Below, one piece after another: positions 55,878 through 64,000 of a stretch of 64,000 bases of DNA. A program made the position numbers and the translations under genes. Source of the DNA: Axinella damicornis (lineage: Eukaryota; Porifera; Demospongiae; Axinellida; Axinellidae); contig OZ007507.1 in NCBI GenBank assembly GCA_963931865.1, positions 15,248,450 to 15,312,449 of the forward strand, given 5' to 3'. The notes beneath the pieces are model-generated. The model was given only the letters and a program-made list of their open reading frames with translations, had not been told where the DNA came from and did no database searches. Each line of letters opens with the position of its first letter. Position 1 is the stretch's first letter.

Positions 55878-56645
55878 ATGTGGATGTTTGTTGTTCTCTT
55901 CAGTGTCCTAGTCATCACCAATGCTGCAGCACAGTCCTGTCCAGCAAACCAGATTGCCTCTGAAGCTCAGATTGTCCTTTATTCCAGCGATGTGCTTCCA
56001 ACAACCGCACTTCTTCTTCCAGCTGGTGATATTGATAGCAATCTGACATTTTTCACAGATGTTCTGGGGTACAGTGATGATGAGATTCAACAGGAGATTC
56101 AAAATGCAGTTCAGTTATTCTCTGAAAGGTTTGGCTTGGAATTCCCTCTCACTCAGCCCAATGAAATGGGCCAACGCTTCTACCAAAATGCCACCCTACA
56201 ACCGGTTAGGCGAACCAACCAAATCAATGCAATCTTGAATCGCTGGATTCTCACTGGCAACACCAGGTCGAAATGTTTTGTTAGTTACATTGGTGGATTT
56301 CTTGTCACCTTTTCAGGAGAACAGATACTGAAAGGAACTTATGGTGGAGAAGAGGGAATTGACGTCCCTAATGATAGAATTCTGTCATATGAATATGTGT
56401 CCATTTCAGTTCCTCCTCCGTGTGAACCAATTGTGATTCAACGTCAGTCTCCAAGACCACTTGAGTCTGTGCGATTTGGAATTTTTGTCTTATTCTACGA
56501 GTTGTCACATAGCACACTAGGACAAGGGGCAACACAAGGATTTGTTCAGGTTGAACGTGTTACTGCTGGGAATGGGACCTCCTTTCTTCGTGTATCTGCG
56601 AGTGCTGTTCTTACATTTCCACCCAATGTCATAACTTTTAACTGA
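55878..56645 (+). CDS. Secreted-protein family copy F, intact, intronless, 255 aa
   Basis: The frame runs from ATG TGG ATG to TGA without a break. Signal peptide M-W-M-F-V-V-L-F-S-V-L-V-I-T-N-A-A-A, then Q-S-C-P-A-N-Q-I-A-S. It differs from copy D mainly in two short regions: after A-Q-I (V-L-Y-S-S-D-V-L-P-T-T) and after R-S-K-C (F-V-S-Y-I). The cores L-G-Y-S-D-D-E-I-Q-Q-E-I, G-G-F-L-V-T-F-S-G-E-Q, G-E-E-G-I-D-V-P-N-D and V-P-P-P-C-E-P-I-V-I-Q-R-Q-S-P are kept. Probably secreted and glycosylated; the function is unknown to me. Confidence 0.85.
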   Translation: MWMFVVLFSVLVITNAAAQSCPANQIASEAQIVLYSSDVLPTTALLLPAGDIDSNLTFFTDVLGYSDDEIQQEIQNAVQLFSERFGLEFPLTQPNEMGQRFYQNATLQPVRRTNQINAILNRWILTGNTRSKCFVSYIGGFLVTFSGEQILKGTYGGEEGIDVPNDRILSYEYVSISVPPPCEPIVIQRQSPRPLESVRFGIFVLFYELSHSTLGQGATQGFVQVERVTAGNGTSFLRVSASAVLTFPPNVITFN

Positions 56646-56989
56646 TTCTATCAATAGCTAATGAGCTACTCACTAGTGACAACTCCATACATTTCCCATT
56701 ATTTGTTTGGAACATTAGCTAGATATTGTTATAGGGAGCACATTTATAGCAATCTTTTTTGTAGCTGTTTCTTTCAAGATAAAATCATGTCAGTTCCAAA
56801 ATTAATATTAGTGTGCATCATCCACTCCACAATGTTGATTGTGGATTATTGATGGTCATGGTATATAAATTACAGACTACTAGTCTGTGAGAATCGTTGG
56901 TGCACCGTTACTCTGTCTTTTGTTGAGTAGCTGATGGTTTGGCCTGTGAACTATAAACATTAGTTAGCAGTCTTTGTCTGCACAAACTT

Positions 56990-57660
56990 CATCAACATAC
57001 AATGCGACGTTTCGATCCCGAGGGATCTTCGTCAGGCAAGTATAGCAAAGTGCAAGTACATGTATACACGAAATGGCTGCTTAAATACAGAGCTAGCAGA
57101 CTACAGTAACGTCACGGCTCTTCCTACGTATAACAACGAGATACAGAGAAACATGGTAACCAGCGTGTAAAAGGCGGGCTCGGAGGGTGGTCAAGGCTTC
57201 TCGTTCGGGTGGGGTGAGATTGTCTCTTCTACTCGTGGATCTGGTTAGGTGCCAGAGATCTTTTTCGATGGCTGCTAAATACGTCTCTAGAGCTGGGTCT
57301 CTGTTTTTTGGTGGATTCCAGGAGCTCTTTTCCTTGAATCGGTGTTGGTTCGGATCGAATTCTTCTTCTTCCTCATCTGAGTTGTAGAAGAATTCTTTGA
57401 GCCTCAGTCTTCGTCCAAAGGCTTTCAGGTCCTGCTTCAATTCGAACCGGTTGACTCTTGGTGGTAGTGGTGCGAATTTTAGTCCTTTAGATAGTAGGCT
57501 GATTTCTCAGTTTGGAGAGGTTAACTTCTGAGAGATTAACCACTGTCCGAGGAGTCTGGCTCTGTGTGGATGTGGACGGAGCTTTGGTGTGCCGAAAGGA
57601 TCTCTTTTTATGAGTTTCGCCAGTTTCTGTTTCTTACGTTTGTCTAGCTTTCTCTTTGTC
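56990..57660 (-). pseudogene. Penelope-like retroelement, N-terminal fragment
   Basis: On minus, from about 57660 down, the DNA reads L-L-S-K-G-L-K-F-A-P, L-K-Q-D-L-K-A-F-G-R-R-L-R-L-K, then S-S-W-N-P-P-K-N-R-D-P-A-L-E-T-Y, then N-L-T-P-P-E-R-E-A-L-T-T-L-R. This order is characteristic of the region ahead of the reverse transcriptase in Penelope-like elements. The frame then decays and the catalytic domain is absent. At 57000-57040 GCGACGTTTCGATCCC and GGGATCTTCGTCAGGC form the short inverted pair often seen at Penelope-like termini. This is a dead copy with a partial frame at 57093-57440. Confidence 0.75.
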
Positions 57661-57780
57661 CCAGTAAACTGCAATAAACTATTGCTCTGCCCCTACTATA
57701 ATTTTGGCAGTGTATTATTCACTCTCTCAATTAAGGCCATGACTGTTCTTTAAATATTCATTCATATTTCCACCACACAT

Positions 57781-57975
57781 CTGATCTGTGGAGACCCACC
57801 CCCTCCAATTGACAGCCTTACGCAAATAGTGGTATTCCAGTGTAACCTATGGTTGTCCCAGAGTGCATGAAAGATCAAAGATGACAGCAGAGTGCACTCC
57901 TGATAGACAGTGGATCCCTAATTAGCCCAGACCTGCTACCCTACCCAGCACCCACCGACGGCGACTTTGTGAGTG
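57781..57975 (+). pseudogene. Decayed sushi (CCP) exon
   Basis: Starts L-I-C-G-D-P-P-P-P-I-D-S, passes a frame break, and ends A-E-C-T-P-D-R-Q-W-I-P-N with a stop where the last Cys loop should be. A further C-x-x-L-P-Y-P-A-P-like start follows at 57935. It resembles the intact sushi exon at 225-446, so this is a relic of the same kind of receptor gene. Confidence 0.55.
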
Positions 57976-60111
57976 AAGTCAGCAAAGCAATACCACCCCC
58001 ATTCAGGGAGTTAATATCCATGCAGCATTGAGCCGTGTGTCACAGAAAGATGAACAACTATAATAATTATTCCCACAGATCGGGCTAAATCTGGTAGCCA
58101 TCTGATCAATGTCACTGCTTTTGTAACTGTGAATGCTCATGATTGCAGTAGCTAGAGATGATGTTTACTTCAGTGAGCCCCACAATTTGGCAAAGCTCAC
58201 AACATTGTGTAAGAGCCATGAACTATACCAGTACCTTGATGTTTTACTACATGTGCATGCAGCAGAAAAAAATCACGGAGCGCAATATTGACCACTAGCT
58301 ACGCAGAGGCAAATGGTACCTTGACACCACTGCATGTACAGTGGAACTTCCAGTGAAGAACGCTCTGAATACAACAACATAAGAAAAGTTAATTAAAGTC
58401 ATGCCTTATTTCGGAACATTGAGGTACATACGTATGTTCCACAGAAGCACAAACACCCATATTCCCGCATATATTCTGGCAGCCATGGAATTTCGTAAAA
58501 TTGCTATGTTACATGCAAGCTGATTAATGGATTGAGCTATCCTTTACCCTCCAACTACCATAATTGATGGCCGGGCCTGTATCCAGCCAGATCGAGTGGT
58601 CTAACCCAAAGTCAAATATTGAAAATCACACGAATTGCACCAAAATGCAATAACGCAAACCCTATTTAGTGCAGCGGCATAGCCAGACATACCAAACCAA
58701 TCGTTCATTTTTTGATAAAAGCACCAAAATTGGTACACACATAGATTAATATACTGTGAACATTTTCAGATATTGAGGCATGTGAAATTGTGCCTGCGTC
58801 AGCCGTGGTGGGCGGTTTCCAAAATGGCCGCCATGCAACATTACCAAATTTGGCAATGTTGTCTTAATTGACTCTTAGTGGCAATCCTTCAAACCCTTCT
58901 ACACTTGAAACACAAATTTAACACCTGGCTGAGGGAGGACTGATGTAGTGGACAGTAGCGGCTATATGAAAGAAAGAGGGAACAGCTAGGTGGGTGGGTG
59001 ATTGAATAACCCTTACTACTGCTACAGCTTGCAGCTGTCTCCACAGCTAGTGTTGCTAATGTTGTGAATAATCAGCTCCACCCTGATTCACCATTGTCTG
59101 GCATCCCATAATCAGTTGCCTGTCATTCCCAGTTAACTCAGTTCTTTTGCAATTGGCCATTAAATAATTGGTACCAGCTAGCTACCACTGTTCATTGGAG
59201 GGGAGTCAGGTCAACGATGCAGTGTAGCAGTGGCAGTGAGAGCTTTCCAATCACATGACTCACTTGCTGCTGATCACATGACAGCTTCACTCCCCAACTA
59301 TGGATATCAGGTGCACATCTGCATATCCATACATAGTCCTTGGGTGTTTGGGTGGAAAGGTGGTCCTTCCACCATTGTCCACTGGAAGATGTATACTTTC
59401 CCCAATAGGACACTCTATCGTGGGTGTGGCTCCCCTCCCCTTTCCTATGAGTATGATGCATAATGTTTTGTGATACTAGTATATATACTACAACACGAGC
59501 ACGAAAGTCAGTGACGGGAAAGATAAGTACATGCAGTGGCTAGCCAGCATGTACCTGCAGACAACGTTACCATCACGATATGAAACTAACCATTGCATGT
59601 CTAGGCATTCAAGTATGGATTTTATGCGCTTCTACCCAACAAATTAATGCGGAATGTGTGCATGGGATGCCTTTGCCACAGTAGTTACTGCCCTGATTCT
59701 AAAACTGCGATCTCCATAATTATAGGCTGATTCCCAGTCCCAATGGCCTGGAGGGAGGGGTTGTCAAATGCTCTCCCTTGTCTATATATCCTATGTCGAA
59801 ATATGTAATGGCCCTTGCAATTGCTTTGTATCCCTTACTGCTCAGTAGGCCATAAATGCTACCACTGAACATAACTCATTGATCCCCTATATGCCCAATG
59901 CACTTATTGCCAGCATGAAACTGTTCTGTTGACACAAATAAACAATGCAATCATGTAGCCAAATATCATGTTGCTGACCTGTTGGCACAAATATCTCCAA
60001 GTCGGAAAAAGCCCACAGTTGCAAGCCACTGTATGTATATGAAACCCCTGACTTTGGAGACCACAAACCTCAGATCTAGGGTAGTATAATATTATATAGC
60101 TGGCTTTCGGA

Positions 60112-60150
60112 AGAGGGGGGGGGGGGGAGGGGGGGGGGGGGGGGGGGGGG
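60112..60150. repeat. Poly-G tract
   Basis: About 38 bases of G with a single A interruption, inside the 4-kb unit. Confidence 0.85.
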
Positions 60151-60585
60151 TCAGCATAGTTTGTCCAAAGCTCATTTCCTATACACTCCATTTTCCACCA
60201 CTGTGAGCTTAGGCATTCATGTGTACTGCATCGGTTTTTGTAGGCCCTTAGCATTTTGTGCATGATGATTAGCTGCCAAGTGTGTCTTGATTATTTATCT
60301 GCAAGCTAAGGCATTGTTAGCTACAAAGATGTGGTGGGTGTTTGGGAGATATGTTTGACAAAAAAGAGAGGCAACTGCAAGGCTACGACATTCCAACCAG
60401 TACTGATTCCAACTGCCTGACATAATAAGACAGAATGAACGGCAAATAAGTAAAATGCACTATGCTGTGGCTCAGCTAGTGTTGGTGGTAGCACTGGTTG
60501 TTTCAGTGGTTAATAATATCCATACCCTTACACTGCCTAGCTTCCTCACACAGCAGACGCTATATACTAAAAGTAATCAAAAATG

Positions 60586-61024
60586 TAACAGGATGTAGGG
60601 ATACCAGAACTGCAAAAAGTAAGGAAACAAGGTAGGGATGATCACACAAAACAGTGAAGTACAGTCAAACCTCCGATAGTGGACCCTCCGAGATAGGGAC
60701 ACAATATAATAAACCTCTATAATTATACAAAGGATGCTTTTCAAGGTCCCAAATAATTGGTTTGCCTATGGTTTTATACATTTTGAACCTCTGAGAAGAG
60801 GACAACCTCTCTACAAAGGACAAAAGACTTGAATTTATATTGTTCCCAAAGTGTCCTTTGTTCGGAGGTTTGACTGTATACGATCCCCCTACAGAGATCT
60901 TTTTCCATATACGTGTATAATGAAGAAAGATATGTAAGGGGGATTGTATACTTCAGTGTTTTGTGTGATCATCCCTACCTTGTTTCCTTACTTTTTGCTG
61001 ATCTGGTATCCCTACATCCTGTTA
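60586..61024. mobile_element. Foldback MITE with ~75-bp arms, host of a nested pogo-like MITE
   Basis: TAACAGGATGTAGGGATACC, AAAAAGTAAGGAAACAAGG and GATGATCACACAAAACA at 60586-60663 return inverted at 60948-61024 with about four mismatches. A second inner stem is CAATCCCCCT/GATCCCCCTA-like. The pogo-like element sits at a TA near the end of the left arm. Confidence 0.8.
60662..60876. mobile_element. pogo/Tigger-like MITE with TA duplication
   Basis: CAGTCAAACCTCCGATAG at the left and GTTCGGAGGTTTGACTG at the right are inverse, flanked by TA (60660-60661 and 60877-60878). CAGTCAAACCTC ends and TA targets are typical of the pogo/Tigger branch of Tc1-mariner. 215 bases, no coding sequence. Confidence 0.85.
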
Positions 61025-61084
61025 TTTTATTACTTGTTTATGTCATTCTTTTTTAGCAGCAGGCACATGTTTGACTCGGCTGAA

Positions 61085-61435
61085 ATTTGCCATCACAGAG
61101 GTTGTGAAAAAGCAATGGGTCGCTGCACTGCTCGGTTGAAAATGCTGCTGTTTCGTGCGAAAACCATCATGAGAGATTGAGGGAACGTTGAGCTAAGTTG
61201 TCTGAAGAAGAAAGAAAAACAATTTGCCCGTTTTGCGAGTGCCTGCTTTGGTACTTTTGCGATGGTTTTTCGCGATGCTGGGAGTCTTGTTGGACATGAA
61301 AACACTCGAAGATGACTGGTATGTTGTTATAAAGTGTACCGTTTCTGAGATTTGGAGAGATTTTTTTGTATTAGCATATACTGCGTGTCTGTCGTATCCT
61401 TACATATAGAGTCTACCAACTCTATGACAATCCCT
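61085..61435 (+). repeat. Single-arm copy of the 29.4-kb foldback repeat
   Basis: GTGAAAAAGCAATGGGTCG, TGCACTGCTCGGTTGAAAAT, GAGGGAACGTTGAGC and TAGAGTCTACCAACTCTA match 29405-29730 closely. The second, inverted arm is absent here. GAAGAAAG repeats are shorter than in the 29.5-kb copy. Confidence 0.75.
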
Positions 61436-62494
61436 GGAATATATTTCTCCTGTTCCACCACCTTGCTTTTCCATGCTAACTGCATGGAACCCCTCTGAAA
61501 TTTTCCCCTAGTAGGCAAAATTAGGCCAAATTCCCAATGCTATGGTGTCAAAGAGAATACCCCAAAAGACCAAGCATCATGTTGATCCTTCGCATTCATC
61601 TGCAAGGGGAACTCCGCATGCCTGGCTCATCACATCACAGTTAAATTGCAGTCTGCTTGACACAATATATACAACACCAGGATTATCCATGCCATGGTCT
61701 TATGATAATCCATTGCACTGTAATTGCACCGGCAATTGCCTTAATGGCATTCGCACAATCATATTTTGCCCTGCTGTTACATGCCCAACAGAGCTATAGG
61801 TCCTCTGGGTGGACTCGTACAAATCTGTAACCACTTTTAGCTATGCAGAGAACACATCTCCTTTTGAATGCTATCACTGGCTCCTTTTGGACTTTAAAAA
61901 TCCAAGATTGTCACCCCAAACATACTAATTTGTACCCCAGATGTTTTCCCTAATATGAATCCCGGCAGTCAGCCCATTTTTCTTGCAGGAATGCAAATGC
62001 AGATGCCTATATCTTGCAGCCACCCTCTCAAAGCCTATATAGAATCCCTGCTACTAGACCTGCAAGATGCCGTTTTCTGTTCCCAGAAAGGTTCATTATA
62101 ATTAATAACCGGACCTCTATATGCATGTCCATTTCCGGAAATCATAGCTGTAATGTGGCACATAAACACAGAATAATTCTAGCAAGGATGGGGCAGTCAC
62201 AAGTTGTGCAAAAGAACCCTAAGACCCCTAAAAGTGGTATTAAAGACATTATAGTACTGCATTATTCTTGTCGAATAATGCCACATGGCGGCCATTTTGG
62301 AAACCGCCCACCACGGCTGACGCAGGAACAATTTCACATGCCTCAATATCTGAAAATGTTCACAGTATATTAATCTATATGTGTACCAATTTTGGTGCTT
62401 TTATCAAAAAATGAACGATTGGTTTGATATGCCGCTGCACTAATTGTCATAATTATGTTCCAAAATTCTAAATTCTTAAACTGTCAGCAGTTCA

Positions 62495-62576
62495 CCTGGT
62501 GGTGGTGGTGGTGGTGGTGGTGGGGGGGTGGGGGGGGGGGGGGGGGGGGGGGTGGGGGGGGGGGGGGGGGGGGGGT
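62495..62576. repeat. (GGT)n then poly-G tract
   Basis: About eight GGT units run into nearly 55 bases of G broken by two T. Tryptophan/glycine frames across it are artefacts. Confidence 0.9.
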
Positions 62577-62699
62577 CAATATTTGTGGGTTAGACCACTC
62601 TGGTCCCGAGCCCTTCAATTATGTCATTAACTACGTCAAGCTAGACTGTGACTGCTTTACCGCCAACATCATATCTAGTTGGTGCGGCTGGTAGGTACA

Positions 62700-63045
62700 T
62701 TGTCCATCAGGATGGTCATTAGAGGATGGAGGGGAGTTACAGTCATTGCTTTCCTTGTTGTGTTCACTATTGCATGATAGGAGCACATGTGCACCTATCA
62801 TGTGTGAAGCCCAATTAAAGAGTCCCTGCCTCCACAGAGACATGTGATACGCTCTGCAGTGTTGATAAACGTTGGAATGTTCAAATACAATTTGTGGGTT
62901 GTAAAATACAACTTTGGGTTGGGCACAGATCGTGGTGCATGCATGACCTTTGGAGCCCTGTATAGCAGCTGCAGCAAAAAGCATTGTACTACTTGTTATT
63001 GATGTGTCGGCTACCAGCAATTGATCGTGAAAAGTAAAGGTAGCC
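62700..63045 (+). promoter_or_regulatory. Conserved upstream module of family copy G
   Basis: TAGGAGCACATGTGCACCTA to GCAAAAAGCATTGTACTACT matches 48919-49127 before copy C at nearly every base, ending about 50 bases before the start. The conserved part includes CAATTAAAGAG and TTTGGGTTGGGCACAGAT. Confidence 0.5.
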
Positions 63046-63051
63046 ATGTAG

Positions 63052-63735
63052 ATGTCTGCTGTTCTCTTCAGTGTCCTAGTCATCTCCAGTGCTGCAGCAC
63101 AGTCCTGTCCAGCAAACCAGATTGCCTCTGATGCGCAGATTTATCTTTATACCACTGATCTGGTTCCAACAAGTGGATTTCTTCTTCCAGGTGGTAATTC
63201 TGACCCCAGTCTGACATTTTTCACTGATATTTTGGGATACAGTGATGATGAGATTCAACAGGAGATTCAAAATGCACTTCAGTTCTTCTCTGCAAGGTTT
63301 GGCTTGGAATTCTCACTCACTCAGCCCAATGAACTGGGTATGCGTTTCTTCCAAAATGCCACCCTACAACCAGTTAGGCGAAACCCCCGAATTAGGGCAA
63401 TCTTGAATCGCTGGATTCTCACTGGCAACACTCGGTCCAAATGTTTGGTTACAGCTATTGGTGGATTTCTTGTCACCTTTTCAGGAGAACAGATATTGAA
63501 AGGAACATATGGTGGAGAAGAGGGAATTGACGTCCCTAGTGATAGAACTCTGGCTTATGAATTGATGTCGATTTCAGTTCCTCCTCCGTGTGAACCAATT
63601 GTGATTCAACGTCAGTCTCCAATTCCACTTGAGTCCATGCGAATTGGAATTTTTGTGTTATTCTATGAGTTGTCACATAGCACACTAGGACAAGGGGCTC
63701 AGCAAGGATTTGTTCAGATTGAAAGTGTTATAGTG
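63052..63735 (+). pseudogene. Secreted-protein family copy G, 3' end replaced
   Basis: The ancestral start ATG TGG ATG is here ATG TAG ATG (63046), so translation could only begin at the next ATG, 63052: M-S-A-V-L-F-S-V-L-V-I-S-S-A-A-A-Q-S-C, still a plausible signal peptide. The frame is open through all cores to Q-G-F-V-Q-I-E-S-V at about 63735, where likeness to the other copies ends. It then runs through unrelated DNA to a stop at 63912, losing the last 30 or so family residues (N-G-T-S-F-L, F-P-P-N-V). A chimeric protein of 286 residues is possible but doubtful. Closest to copy C. Confidence 0.75.
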
Positions 63736-64000
63736 CAACCAGGCATGTACTTCCAAAAATTAAAATTCTGCGTAACTTTTGATCTGAATGCCATATGCAC
63801 TTCATTTTTTTACCATACTATAGCGCTCGAAATTCTCTATCCGTCGATATATTTTTTATGTCCACGACTTGCTCAGAAGGCTAGTTTTGAGGATACCCGT
63901 CAATTTCGGTAGCTTATGACATCACAAATGAAAATTTTAACCGGTTGGTGACGTCATACCGAGACTGCCGCGTGTTTGCCGCGAAATAGTGCTTGTCTGG
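63736..64000. other. Unrelated DNA joined to copy G
   Basis: AT-rich sequence ending GGTTGGTGACGTCATACC. It has no likeness to the family 3' end and no gene is visible. The abrupt joint suggests an insertion or deletion breakpoint. Confidence 0.4.

Larger units (their letters stand above)
58595..62599. mobile_element. 4-kb unit with AGTGGTCTAACCCA ends and ~160-bp inner inverted arms
   Basis: AGTGGTCTAACCCA at 58595 and TGGGTTAGACCACT at 62586-62599 are exact inverses and match the MITE at 25694. Further in, 58669-58835 (GTGCAGCGGCAT, CCAATCGTTCATTTTTTGAT, CAAAATTGGTACACA, AATGGCCGCCATG) is inverted at 62284-62440. I found no transposase; short frames at 59230, 61542 and 62014 show no known motif. 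It is either one large DNA transposon with a decayed gene or two inverted MITEs around other repeats. Confidence 0.5.

Noticed and set aside
63736..63912. C-terminal 59 codons of copy G as a true new domain
   Set aside because: The sequence has no likeness to the family end, is AT-rich and looks like accidental read-through into inserted DNA.

Overview
The window is nuclear DNA from an invertebrate animal. Coding sequence is split by many short GT-AG introns, there are FN3 and sushi receptor exons, a complete metazoan-type cytoplasmic cysteinyl-tRNA synthetase and cysteine dioxygenase, Penelope, hAT, piggyBac-like, pogo-like and Mutator-like repeats, very many foldback elements, and one 200-base assembly gap. 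The dense AGCT/GCTAGC low-complexity DNA recalls demosponge genomes, but that placement is inference, not proof.

Layout. At 1-750 lies the end of a gene on + carrying an FN3-like exon and two sushi exons, the second with a frame break. From 0.9 to 34 kb there is no certain conserved gene. This stretch holds a pseudogene of a secreted-protein family (4.5-5.1 kb), a possible spliced small secreted gene (9.6-11.1 kb), two related repeat-rich blocks (15.3-20.4 and 21.8-25.7 kb), and many elements whose target duplications can be read directly. At 34.1-35.8 kb (minus) is an intact 4-exon cysteine dioxygenase gene of 199 codons. Head to head with it, 605 bases away, at 36.4-43.0 kb (plus) is an intact 21-exon cysteinyl-tRNA synthetase gene of 731 codons. 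43.6-47.7 kb is a roughly 1.9-kb unit repeated about three times and interrupted by the gap. 48.2-56.6 kb and 63.0-63.7 kb carry six more members of the secreted family; two are intact (51.9 and 55.9 kb) and the rest are broken. 57.0-57.7 kb holds a Penelope-like fragment and 57.8 kb a dead sushi exon. 58.6-62.6 kb is a 4-kb unit with long terminal inverted repeats and nested insertions.

Working together. The only clear functional pair is cysteine dioxygenase and cysteinyl-tRNA synthetase. Both use free cysteine and they share an upstream region. The most unusual content is the intronless secreted family of about 255 residues, which I do not recognise. All copies keep related upstream DNA, and a short window of about 12 bases just after a conserved Ser-Lys-Cys differs in nearly every copy while its flanks stay almost identical. 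A second strong signal is a foldback MITE family (ends TAGCCTCGTTCCCAGGC) with 9-base target duplications, and a 100-base perfect palindrome bounded by TTAA inside a piggyBac-like element. Exon models were built by eye from splice signals, reading phase and family similarity; no alignment or expression data were available.
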